Assembly: GCA_014084085.1 (NCBI GenBank) | Contig: NPFB01000027.1 | Span: forward strand, 8,994 to 24,585 | Reading direction: 5' to 3' | DNA from: Hondaea fermentalgiana | Taxonomy: Eukaryota; Sar; Bigyra; Thraustochytrida; Thraustochytriidae | DNA: 15,592 nt | In this document: positions 7,214 through 15,208 of the stretch, in pieces | Numbering within the stretch: the first letter of the stretch is position 1 | Layout of the letters: the number at the start of each line of letters is the position of its first letter | Translations under genes and position numbers: made by a program | The notes under the pieces: generated by a model | Told to the model about the DNA's origin: nothing | Database searches by the model: none | The model's input: the letters and a program-made list of their open reading frames with translations, nothing else

Positions 7214-8544
7214 TTATGGCGATGGCGCAAAGTACTTCTCCTGCAAGTCAGCATAGTCAATTGGGGCAATCTCCTCGAAAAGAGATAGTTCGTCATTTGT
7301 CATACTTTCGTGGAAGCCGTTCGTTACATCAATGTGCTTGACGAGGCGGGCCACGCTTGTACGATCTTGGATGTTGAGAGGGTGGAAGGCAACAAGGCTA
7401 TACTGATCGATGAGATTGACCAGAGCCTCGTTGAGCTCGCCAAACTTTTTATGAAATCCTGATACCTTGGATACGCTTTCAGCAGTTGCGGACTTATCCA
7501 TATTCGTGTTCTTTGCATCTGACTCGGCAGAAGCTGCAGCTGCTGCTGCTGCTGCTGCTGCGTCTTGCACCGACGGTGGCTGCGTCTTGGAGCCAGCGCG
7601 TCCGTCGTTAAGCCTGAGAAGCGGAAGCAAATGCCCGAGGTCTTGCGCCGTTGCATAAAACTCGAGGCCAAAATCGAGCGCGCCGTAATTTTCCACGAGG
7701 TCAATCTTTGACAAGACGTTTACATGGGGCATCTCCAGACGCAGCATTGCCGAAAGAGCAAGGAATACAGCGGCAATGTACTTGCTTGGATCGGAACAGT
7801 GATAGGCGTCGATAAGATGCACGGCGGTGAGTCGCAAATCGAGTTCCTTGATCAGACGCGTCATGACGTTCCGCAAAGACTCATGGTGAGTCGATATTTC
7901 CACTTGACCTGGCAAGTCGAACAGAAAGTATGGGCGCGCTTTGCCTCGCATAGCCTTGCGCAAAATGTCCAAAAGCCACTCTATGTTGGTCTCCAGGAAC
8001 TCGAGACAATAAATGATGCCGCCGTTTGGACCTAGATTGAGCTCTTCCATGGCGTCCTCGAGTCTAATTAGATCTGCGATGTCGGCTTCAGCTTCGTAGG
8101 ATGTGTCCTCATTTGCTGGATCAAGATTCACGATCATTACGTCTCTACTCGCGATGCAAGCGGGTGCCACGGCGCATCAATCAAGATGGGCATTATGCGT
8201 CACAATTTAGCGTCGTCAGTTTTCCAGAGCATTCCGAGGTCGCATTGCATCTCAGACTGCTGGAGAGAATGGAGGCACAGATTCCTTCGCGAGATGGCCC
8301 GCCGTCCGCGACTCCCTTATTCCACAGCGCATGAACCGCAGCGCGTTCATGCGCCGAGAAGAAAGGTGGCCGGCCGTCTGATGATCATGCAGGAAAAAGA
8401 GAGAGTATACGCGCCGACCTACCTATCAATATCCCTGAGAAAGTCCCTCATGCCGCGGCAGTACGTGCTCTTTCCCGAGCCCGGCGGTCCCACGAGCACT
8501 TGGCCCCACGCGATCAGCTCCTCATCCTCCTCTACGTGAGTCAT
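7214..8544 (-). CDS. GPN2: GPN-loop GTPase 2 (two exons)
   Basis: Exon 1 is 8544-8423 and exon 2 is 8144-7214; together they give 1053 bases, 350 residues plus stop, close to yeast Gpn2 (347). GPN2 is a homodimeric or GPN1-partnered GTPase needed to assemble RNA polymerase II and bring it to the nucleus. Motifs in order: P-loop GPPGSGKST at 19-27; switch-region VNLDPANE at 46-53; the family-defining GPN loop LGPNGG at 78-83; G3 DLPGQVE at 117-123; G4 SKID at 186-189. Ten consecutive alanines at 236-245 sit in a variable insert before the C-terminal helices. The start at 8544 places the P-loop at residue 19, as is usual. The frame is open further upstream but that sequence looks like leader. 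Splicing at these sites joins FLRDIDR to [12 protein letters not shown] with no gap against GPN2 relatives; the first exon alone would stop three bases after the junction. It is transcribed divergently from the next gene to the right. Confidence 0.93.
7541..7561 (+). repeat. TGC trinucleotide microsatellite in the GPN2 coding sequence
   Basis: Seven perfect TGC units on the plus strand read as GCA alanine codons in GPN2. With the flanking GCT/GCA codons they encode ten alanines. The array lies in a loop that varies between GPN2 proteins, so length changes are probably tolerated. Confidence 0.85.
8145..8422 (-). other. GPN2 intron
   Basis: 278 bases. The donor reads ATAG|GTAGGT at 8422 and the acceptor GAGTAG|A ending at 8145, phase 2 (arginine 41 is split). 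An alternative acceptor three bases upstream (GCGAG|T) would add one serine. The chosen acceptor gives the exact length expected between the P-loop and the NLDPANE motif. Intron placement is inferred from protein conservation, not from transcripts. Confidence 0.8.
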
Positions 8545-9251
8545 GGTCGCGCAGTGCGTCTTGGCTTTTTCTTCTGGCTCTGCCAGACCAAGCAAGCCAA
8601 GCGCAAGCCCACCACTCTCGAGTAAGAGATGGGGTCCTCGCAAGGGGTCCCCGCGTCGAAGGTGTGCACTAAGGAGAAGATCCGTTACGGGAGGCTTTCC
8701 GAAGTTCCGAGTCCAAGTCCGAGATTGAGAGCGTCTCGGGTCCGGAGACAAATAGAGTTCGTACCACCACATTGACATGCGAGTAAAGATGCCGCCCCTT
8801 GTGAAGGGCGGTGTGTACCATGGCACGCGCGCGGTCTGTAGGAACTTTGAACTGGCTGATGTTTTGTTTTTGAACAAGCAAGCGTGAAAGAAAAGGCAGC
8901 TTGAGGGCGAACGTGCATTCTACTAGGCACAGAGGCAGGCGAAGAAACACAAGCTGATTGAATGAAATCTGCTTGAGTAGAACCTATCGTTCGATTGGTC
9001 GACCTGTCAATTTTATTCTTGTGCAAAAAGGTCGGGCAGCCTGGCTTTAGCACACGGACGAGCGCGTGGCTGTGGCAGCCGAGCAATTCACGACCGCAGG
9101 CCTGCGCGAGAAGCATTGCTTGATCGAGTCGCGCTCGCCCTCTCTGCAAGCGAGGAGTATCGTCCGTCGTAGAGGCCATTATTGCGCAGCAGCTCGCGAG
9201 GAGTATCGTCCGTCGTAGAGGCCACTATTGCGCAGCAGCTCGCGAGCAGAA
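8545..9251. promoter_or_regulatory. Divergent promoter region between GPN2 and the 780-residue coiled-coil gene
   Basis: 707 bases serving two divergent genes. The right end carries a 46-bp tandem duplication (9150-9241). No TATA box is evident for either direction. An open minus-strand frame continuous with GPN2 exon 1 runs up to about 8877, but its translation shows no conserved features. A 13-base match to the universal small-subunit rRNA motif near 8808-8820 is isolated and is judged chance. Confidence 0.55.
9150..9246 (+). repeat. 46-bp tandem duplication just upstream of a start codon
   Basis: Two adjacent 46-base copies, 9150-9195 and 9196-9241, differ at one base (T at 9179, C at 9225), followed by a five-base start of a third copy (9242-9246). 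The core includes GAGTATCGTCCGTCGTAGAG. The array ends six bases before the ATG at 9252. The unit is not a multiple of three and an in-frame TAG at 9216 lies within copy 2, so it is not part of the protein. It lies in the leader or core promoter of the downstream gene and may carry a duplicated regulatory site. Confidence 0.95.
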
Positions 9252-11594
9252 ATGACAGAGCACTCGAGCGCTGCGCTCGACGATGCGCCGATGCTGGATT
9301 TGAAGGGCGACACGACCCTTGAAGCGTGCGCACGCGCAGGTCTGTTGCCCGAGGAGCTCGAATGGAGAAGTCTTGCATCATTCGCCGAGGAGGGCCTCGA
9401 GGCGGCCGTGCAAGAGGTTCGCTATGAGCACTTTGTCCGAAAGCGACGCGAGAAAATCCGCATTGTGTTGGAAGAGCATGAAAAAATCATTCATGAGGAG
9501 GCGATGCGCGTACGCGCTCAAGAGCTCGTGCAGCGCGCAGGGGCCGCCGAAGAAGAAGACGCTGACGTGCGGGACGCAGCCTTGCTGCGGAAAGAGCAAG
9601 CACAGCTCGAGCGGCTCAAAGAGCGGCAAAAGCAGGACATCCAACAACTGCTTGCATACGAAATGCGCATGGCGCAGCAACACAAGGAAAATGAGGCCAA
9701 AATGAAGCGCGAAGCAGCTGCAAAACGTGAAAAGGAGCGGCTCAAACGTCAGCGACAAGCCGAAGACGAGGCGCGTCGCGCCAAAAAGGACCAAGAAAAG
9801 CTCGAACGTGAGCGCGAGGAGGAAAAGCAGCGGCGAATTCTTATTGCCAAAGAAGCCAAGGCGGCCAAACTGCAGGCAGAACTTGAGCAACAGCAGGAAA
9901 TTCAGCGACGGCGAGACGCTCGGCGACGTGAGGAGGTGCAAGCCGAGCGACAGCGAAGACGGATGGAAGCAACACGCAAGATTTTCGAAGCGCAGCAACA
10001 GGAGCTCTTGCAAAAGAAGAAGAACATGGACCGAAAGCAACGAGAGCGCCAAGCCGCCCTCGAAGCCAAACGGGCAGCTCTCGCGCATGAAAACGAGCTC
10101 AAACGAATGGAGCAGACACAGCGCGTGAAAACCGCCATGCAAAACCAAGAACGCATTCTTGAAGAACAGCGCGAGGACTACGCGCGCAAGCAGAAATCCG
10201 CGGAAGCCAGACAAGAGGCCTTTCAGAACAGACGGGAGCAAGAACGCCAAGAAGCACAGGATCGTGCCTCCGAAAAGGCTGCTCTTATCGAGCGCACACG
10301 ACAGCAGATGGAGCAGCACGCTGAGGAGCGGCGGCAAAGGGCCGAAGACCTCGAAAAACAAACCGCTCAGCGCCTTTTGCGTCGCAAAATGGATGAGGAA
10401 TTCCAGAACCGCCAAAAAGCTCGCGAGTCTCGAGAGCGGGACGATGCGCGTCGCCGCGCCTACCAGCAAATGATGAACGCACAGCGAGCCAAGTGCAATG
10501 CTATTTTCCGAAAGCGGCAGCAAAAAGAGGCCGCCGTGGCTCGACGCAAGGCACGGGAGAAAACCACAAATGCAGTTCAGGAAGAACTCGCCCGACTTCG
10601 CGAGCAGGACCGTGTCGAGCTTATCGAGCGAAAACGGCGTATGGAGGAGCACAAGCGCAAACGAATCATGGACAAGATTCAGCGCGAGGGCGAGCGGGCC
10701 GCCCAGATTCGAGAACAGCGAGAGAAACTTATTGTCATGCGCAAACAACAGCGCATTGAGGCCGACAAGCAAAAAAAGGAGATCGTCAAGACGTTTGATC
10801 TCATGCGGGCCACGGGGAAGCTCGTCTTGCCCAAAGAGTTGCGCGGCATGGACCTCGGTCTTGCCAGCACGCCGTCGCCTACCTCGCTGCCGCAGGTGCA
10901 CTCCTCGCGAACGCCTACTCATCGCAGCAAGAACGCGTTGACGACTGTGCCACGGCAAAGCAAGAGGCCAGCCTCGGCTGCCGCTCGGAGTGCACCTGCA
11001 GCACCTCGAAAAGCTGCAGCGAGCCAGAATACTTCTCAACGTTCCGAAGATTCACTTCTTAGTGCGGGACGCGAGTCTGACAACCTCGATGCGGATATGT
11101 CGAGAATTGATGAAGGCGATGGTGCTGCGCCTTTGACGCAGCAGCAGCGAAACCCAAGGGCTCCGAACACAGACTATCCCCAGGGCAAAGGAAAGTCTCA
11201 CTCGCAGCAGACCTCCCAGGCATGGCGCGCGTCGAAACGATCGCCCTCGCCTTTGACGAAGAAAAAGAAGACGAAAAGGTCTGCGGCTCCCAAGCCTCCG
11301 TCAGATCCTCGCGCTCGAATTGAAGAGGAGATCAAGGCGCTCAAGCGGAAACAGAATATGCATTTGCTTAGCATTCTTGAGGAGGAGCAAGCCAACGAGC
11401 GAAGACGCGAGTCACTCGTGAAAAAGACCAAATCGGAAAAGGAGCGGAGGCGTTTAGATCAGCGTTTCGGACACGAACGTGCCAAAGCCAGCGAACGCAT
11501 CATGCGCATTACGCACGATCATGAGCAAGTCATGAGCACAAAGATTGCCGAGCTCAATCGTGCCCTCGCCCAGCAGTCATTGACAGCTCATTGA
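9252..11594 (+). CDS. Long highly charged coiled-coil protein, probably cytoskeletal
   Basis: A single exon of 780 residues. The ATG at 9252 is the first after the in-frame stop at 9216. The N-terminus (about 22-75) has a compact hydrophobic/acidic pattern, ACARAGLLPEELEWRSLASF followed by VRYEHFVRKRREKI, which resembles the opening of several protist coiled-coil proteins. Residues about 108-525 are an almost unbroken charged helix rich in Arg, Lys, Glu, Gln and Ala, with long single-helix stretches. A short conserved-looking segment, KTFDLMRATGKLVLPKEL, lies at about 512-530. A disordered Ser/Pro/Lys-rich linker follows to about 685, then a second coiled coil to the C-terminus. There is no motor, kinase or membrane signature. 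Such trichohyalin-like proteins are frequent in flagellar and centriolar structures; that role is inferred. I cannot name a family. A 553-codon antisense frame across it is a composition artefact. Confidence 0.8.
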   Translation: MTEHSSAALDDAPMLDLKGDTTLEACARAGLLPEELEWRSLASFAEEGLEAAVQEVRYEHFVRKRREKIRIVLEEHEKIIHEEAMRVRAQELVQRAGAAEEEDADVRDAALLRKEQAQLERLKERQKQDIQQLLAYEMRMAQQHKENEAKMKREAAAKREKERLKRQRQAEDEARRAKKDQEKLEREREEEKQRRILIAKEAKAAKLQAELEQQQEIQRRRDARRREEVQAERQRRRMEATRKIFEAQQQELLQKKKNMDRKQRERQAALEAKRAALAHENELKRMEQTQRVKTAMQNQERILEEQREDYARKQKSAEARQEAFQNRREQERQEAQDRASEKAALIERTRQQMEQHAEERRQRAEDLEKQTAQRLLRRKMDEEFQNRQKARESRERDDARRRAYQQMMNAQRAKCNAIFRKRQQKEAAVARRKAREKTTNAVQEELARLREQDRVELIERKRRMEEHKRKRIMDKIQREGERAAQIREQREKLIVMRKQQRIEADKQKKEIVKTFDLMRATGKLVLPKELRGMDLGLASTPSPTSLPQVHSSRTPTHRSKNALTTVPRQSKRPASAAARSAPAAPRKAAASQNTSQRSEDSLLSAGRESDNLDADMSRIDEGDGAAPLTQQQRNPRAPNTDYPQGKGKSHSQQTSQAWRASKRSPSPLTKKKKTKRSAAPKPPSDPRARIEEEIKALKRKQNMHLLSILEEEQANERRRESLVKKTKSEKERRRLDQRFGHERAKASERIMRITHDHEQVMSTKIAELNRALAQQSLTAH

Positions 11595-11882
11595 CTTCTT
11601 TGTTCAAAAAAGATGCTGGTGCGAAATGTTGCGTCCGCAGGAAAAAGATGGTTCATGTCTTTTTAGGGTCGTTTCAAGCGGCGAAGAACGATCTCGATGT
11701 TCACAAATTGCGTCAAGATTTCTGATTCGGTTAGATCTTTGCACAAGACAGTCAAGAAAGTCACCTCTACGAGACAAGCTTTCACCAAAACAGCCTCTAG
11801 ACATTTTTCTGTTGGTCTCCGTTGACTCATCACCATTGGAAAGCGCGCATTTTCTTTCTTTCTTGACCCCCCTTTTCTCTTG
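11595..11882. other. Convergent 3' intergenic region
   Basis: 288 bases between two convergent stop codons. It should hold both poly(A) sites, but neither AATAAA nor its complement is visible. A pyrimidine-rich run occupies about 11851-11885. No gene or RNA is supported. Confidence 0.5.
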
Positions 11883-13406
11883 TTAGTTGATCGAGTCGGT
11901 AAAGAACTGACGAAGACGACCGTTGCGAGGACTATCGAGCTCGTGTCGTACAGCTCTTGGTGCCACACAGACGTAGTACGAAATCGTCTTGCCCTTTATC
12001 CACGACGATGAGTTGTCAAAGGTGAGAAGCAAGGTACCCGGACGCGGCGCATCGAAGGAATTTCCAAGCGATTCGTGCTTGCCATTGTGCTCGCTCTGGG
12101 TTATGGCGGACGCAGAATCCTTCTTGTCTTGTGATGATGACGCGTGTTCCTTAAACGCACATGCAAAGGAAATGTCGCCAGCGTGAACGTAGAATCCCCA
12201 AGCAACGTACGAGTTGCTGGCCACGAGAATCTTGAGGGTCCGAGATTCTCCTTTGGCTAGCGTAAGTGTCTCGTAGTCGTCATTGACGCGAGACGCTTCG
12301 GCTTTGTCGAATACAAGGGGCCACTCGTCGGCGCGGGCTCCACCGAGAGAGGTTGGAATGCTATCGGGTGGGATACTCTTGAGGAGCTCGCTCGTGTACG
12401 AGCTGCCAAGAACTTGAACCTTGCGTACAGTGCGCTCCGCCAACAGCGGTTTGATGACCTGCCAAAGGACGGAGAAAACCTTTGGCGCGTTGATGATGTA
12501 GCAACAGTGCATAGACTCCGGGTAGTAGTCCTGCGTGATTTTTAATGCCTTTTGAAGGAGATCCATGGCTGGCTTGTGCATGTGGCTCATTCCGAGACCG
12601 GCGAGGTCGAAGATGAGCACGGTGCGAACGAGAGTTTGACGCTCTTGTGACAAGCGCTCGATCTTCATTGAAGTGTATTCCATCGAGTAAATGTGGTGGC
12701 GGAGAAACTCCTTCTCATGGAAGCTACTGAGAAGCTTTTTGGTGTCAATGCGACCGAGAAGCTCGATCTGAATGGGCCTCCCTTGGAGATCAAAGCCATG
12801 GTCATGATGCACAGGAAGGAAGCGAACAATTCTGCCATGATGCGGAAAGTCTGCGGGGCGAAGCTCGCTTTGCTTGATTTCTTCGCGGATTGCGTCAATG
12901 CTTTCGGCCTTGCGCCATGCCACCATGTCCGTGTACATTTGACACGCTGTCTTCATATCAAACTTGTGTCCGCGCAGAAAGCGGAGCATGCGAAGATTGA
13001 CGATGTCGGCTTCGTCTCCTTCATCGATGGACAAGCCGGCAGCCGCTAGATCGCTCGCACAGTTTTCTCGCATTTCTTCGAGGGCTTTGCGCTGCGTCTC
13101 GTTGAAAAAGTCCAGCGACTGCAGCGCTTCGCGTTCGGGCTTTGTCCAGCGAGAGCGCGACTTTGACCGTCTCGAAGAAGGGGACAGAGCCGACGGCGTC
13201 ATCGGGGACAGGAGATCTGCGAAGCTGTCCTTGGACTCAATCTCCACCGTACTGAGGCAAAGGGCGTCGCTCGCTTGTTGCTTGGCCGGCGCCAGACCAT
13301 TCTTGGGGGTGACATCTACAGTCAAGCCAAGGTTGCCGGAGGTGAAGGCCTCTTGACTTTCCGCAGCTTTGGGGGACTTGGGTCCACGTCGCAAGAAAGA
13401 CGCCAT
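11883..13406 (-). CDS. SEC14-like lipid-transfer protein with CRAL-TRIO and GOLD domains
   Basis: A single exon of 507 residues, with its ATG at 13406-13404. Residues 1-90 are low-complexity and probably disordered. CRAL-TRIO-N lies at about 133-165 (LRMLRFLRGHKFD, then MVAWRK). The CRAL-TRIO lipid-binding domain spans about 185-357, with the family marks VLIFDLAGLGMSH, the signature YYPESMHCCYIINAPKVFSVLW at 294-315 (read as two adjoining parts) and the closing SIPPDSIPTSLGG. A GOLD-type beta sandwich follows at about 378-483, ending in KTISYYVCVAP, and is split by a Ser/Lys/His-rich insert at about 421-454. This order is that of SEC14L/supernatant protein factor and plant patellins, which bind phosphoinositides or hydrophobic ligands and act at Golgi or cell-plate membranes. 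The ligand here cannot be read. The frame is open 69 codons upstream of the chosen ATG, but the extra sequence is purine-rich and unlike protein. The gene is divergent from URI. Confidence 0.9.
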   Translation of the reverse strand: MASFLRRGPKSPKAAESQEAFTSGNLGLTVDVTPKNGLAPAKQQASDALCLSTVEIESKDSFADLLSPMTPSALSPSSRRSKSRSRWTKPEREALQSLDFFNETQRKALEEMRENCASDLAAAGLSIDEGDEADIVNLRMLRFLRGHKFDMKTACQMYTDMVAWRKAESIDAIREEIKQSELRPADFPHHGRIVRFLPVHHDHGFDLQGRPIQIELLGRIDTKKLLSSFHEKEFLRHHIYSMEYTSMKIERLSQERQTLVRTVLIFDLAGLGMSHMHKPAMDLLQKALKITQDYYPESMHCCYIINAPKVFSVLWQVIKPLLAERTVRKVQVLGSSYTSELLKSIPPDSIPTSLGGARADEWPLVFDKAEASRVNDDYETLTLAKGESRTLKILVASNSYVAWGFYVHAGDISFACAFKEHASSSQDKKDSASAITQSEHNGKHESLGNSFDAPRPGTLLLTFDNSSSWIKGKTISYYVCVAPRAVRHELDSPRNGRLRQFFTDSIN

Positions 13407-13757
13407 CGTGATAAACGTAAGGCGTCCTACGCAAGGCCACCACGTGCCAAACAGCAGAGCGCGAGTATTCTTTTCTTCCCTTTCTCCTCTTGGTCCTATT
13501 TCTCTTTTCTTGCCCTTGTGCGCGTTGCTCAGAGTCCGTCCGCAAGACCAAGCCGCTTGAGGTTTTGCTTCCTTTCTTTGCTTTGCTCTGCTTCCGCGCT
13601 GCAAGCTGCGCACTGTTCACGTGAAACGACAGCAAGCACGTAAGCAAGAGAGCAAGCAGCTGGAGCGAAGCCTCTAATCCATTCTCGTCTTGGCAGCCAT
13701 GGCGCAGGGAGGCACGGCGGTCTCGCTGTCCATTCTCCTGATTTTCTTTTCAAGACT

Positions 13758-13784
13758 CGACCCACGTTGCAACGTCGTGGGTCG
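13758..13784. repeat. Nested inverted repeat in a divergent promoter
   Basis: Perfect 9-base arms, CGACCCACG (13758-13766) and CGTGGGTCG (13776-13784), enclose a 9-base spacer. Overlapping it is a perfect 12-base palindrome, ACGTTGCAACGT (13764-13775), which shares the end of the left arm. This is the size and symmetry of a dimeric transcription-factor site, and it contains ACGT cores typical of bZIP binding. It lies about 90 bases upstream of the URI TATA box and about 350 bases upstream of the SEC14-like start. Confidence 0.8.
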
Positions 13785-13869
13785 CGGATTCGTGCGTTCG
13801 CGTACCCAAGGTGTGCACCCGTGTTCCCATTTTGGAAAGCGAAAAGCGATGAAAAGCTTTTTTGGGGGG

Positions 13870-13877
13870 TATAAAAT
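13870..13877 (+). promoter_or_regulatory. TATA box, candidate promoter of URI
   Basis: TATAAAAT follows a run of six G and lies 143 bases upstream of the URI ATG, implying a leader of about 110 bases. A second A/T-rich element, ATAATAAAAG, follows immediately. Confidence 0.55.
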
Positions 13878-14012
13878 AATAAAAGCAGTGGCTCGACTCG
13901 ACCCGAGCTGGAGACGACGCGGAGCCCAGTTCGAGAAAGGCGATACGGCGCGTGCGCGTGCGCACGCAGGCTGAATTGGGGAGGCCCACGCGAGGCCGAA
14001 GCGCGCGTCGCC

Positions 14013-15208
14013 ATGGCACAAGCAACGGCGGCGTCATCGTCGGCTTCTTCGCTGGCGTCGCGATACAGCGCGCAGGCGCTCGAGGACAAGGCGCAGGAGC
14101 TCGTTGCGCTGTACTCGGACCTGGAGGCTGTGCAGGCCACTCTGACGTCGCTGCCGCAAAGCCTCAAGCACAGGGTGACCGTGCCGGTCGGCAAGGTAGG
14201 TTTCTTTGCGTTATTTTCTGGCATGGACAGACTCTTGCTGCTGCTGTCATGGCGCTCTTGTTTCTAGAGATGAAGGAACTAGCTAACTAACAAGCTCTTC
14301 TTGAAAATGGTAACGATTTGACCTTGACGCAGCTAGCTTTTACGCGTGGAACTTTGGACCGCACCAACGAAGTCATCGTGAATCTTGGTGGCGGGCTTTT
14401 CGCCAAACAGTCTGCTTTTCAGGCTTGCGGGGTGCTGGAACGTCGTAAAGCAACAGTGCAGGCAGATATTCGGCAAATCAAAGCTGCCCTCGCCGCACAA
14501 AATGGCGGTGGTAAGTCCAGTACGCAGCGAGGGACTCTTGCCGCATCGGGTGAACCCAGAAAATTTTCTAGTGAACCAATGAAATCATCGGGCCAACCAC
14601 AGCAAAGGCAAGCGCCGCGTGGCGGCAACTCTATGAAAGAGGATGCGAACGGATTCGTCGAGTTGCGCGAAACGCTCGAAGAGGCTGAAGCACTTTCGCG
14701 CGAAGCAGTGCCATCAACGAGCTCAGCTCCACGTGCTCTGACCGAGGAAGAACGCGCAAAGTCTCGAGCCATTTGGGATCAATTTGCCAAGCTCGAAGAG
14801 GAAAATGATCCGGAAGCGATCGCTGCTGCTGAAGCTGCCTTGGACGCTCAAGAGCAGCGCGAGCGTGCCGAGGCAGAAATGTCCATGGATGAATTTTATG
14901 CCAACTTTCTGAACCAGGGCCGCGGCGCCCCGCAAGAAGCGCCCATGGCTGCAAGTGGGAGGTCTTCAAAATCCGAAGCGGCGGACGAGATGGCGCGTAA
15001 AGCGGCAGCCGTCCCTGGCAGTGGAGGAGTCGTGGGCAGTTCTGCATTTTCGGGCCATGTGATGGAGCGCGAGTCTGGGTCTTTGGAGCCGCCTAGAGCC
15101 CCTGCTTCGTCTACAGCATCGGGATCGGCGCCTTCAGCGGAGTCTGCTGCAAAGCCGAAACGGGTTTCTCTGTTCAAGAAGAATCTCGCAGCGGGCAAAT
15201 CTACTTGA
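14013..15208 (+). CDS. URI1: URI/Bud27-type unconventional prefoldin (two exons)
   Basis: Exon 1 is 14013-14195 and exon 2 is 14333-15208, giving 352 residues. URI is the RPB5-binding prefoldin that works with the R2TP chaperone complex in RNA polymerase assembly and links to TOR signalling. The ATG has context GCCATGG. An alpha-type prefoldin domain spans about 20-115: helix 1, then VPVGK joined to LAFTRGTLDRTNEVIVNLGG and a FAKQSAFQA strand into helix 2, closely following URI. Two further URI marks are GFVELRETLEE at about 167 and IWDQFAKLEEEND at about 208. The C-terminus has KRVSLFKKN near 337-345, matching the short conserved RVSxFK-type motif at the end of Bud27/URI. The stretches between are disordered and Ala/Ser/Glu-rich. 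The protein is shorter than human URI (535) and Bud27 (about 800) because the acidic linker is reduced. A perfect GTAAGT at 14511 inside exon 2 could support alternative splicing. Confidence 0.88.
14196..14332 (+). other. URI intron
   Basis: 137 bases, phase 0. The donor is CAAG|GTAGGT and the acceptor GACGCAG|C. A good branch-point sequence, GCTAACTAAC, lies about 45 bases before the acceptor (near 14282-14291). Removing it joins VPVGK to LAFTRG exactly as in URI proteins; reading through hits stops within the intron. Confidence 0.88.

Larger units (their letters stand above)
13407..14012. promoter_or_regulatory. Divergent promoter region between the SEC14-like gene and URI
   Basis: 606 bases. 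The left part, near the SEC14-like start, has a pyrimidine-rich run on the plus strand (about 13467-13520), which is purine-rich in the direction of that gene. The middle holds a nested inverted repeat (13758-13784). The right part has a TATA box (13870-13877) for URI and an alternating purine-pyrimidine GCGTGCGCGTGCGCACGC-like stretch near 13950-13968. No gene is supported in it. Confidence 0.6.

Noticed and set aside
8790..8830. Thirteen-base match (minus strand GTACACACCGCCC) to the universal small-subunit rRNA 3' motif
   Set aside because: The flanks do not resemble rRNA on either side, and the conserved bases that follow in rRNA are not kept. It is judged a chance match in leader sequence.
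8545..8877. 111-codon extension of GPN2 exon 1
   Set aside because: GPN2 proteins begin within about 20 residues of the P-loop, as they do from the ATG at 8544. The extension has no conserved features.
9378..11039. 553-codon open frame on the minus strand, rich in Leu, Phe and Cys
   Set aside because: It is exactly antisense to the Lys/Glu/Arg/Gln-rich coiled-coil gene, whose codons complement to Leu, Phe, Ser and Cys codons and rarely to stops. It has no independent domain signal.
13407..13613. 69-codon N-terminal extension of the SEC14-like protein
   Set aside because: The extension is low-complexity, Lys/Arg/Glu-rich sequence from a purine-rich leader, and the family domain begins well inside the shorter protein.
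13529..14224. 231-codon minus-strand frame across the divergent promoter and URI exon 1
   Set aside because: It is antisense to the conserved URI first exon and shows no motif.
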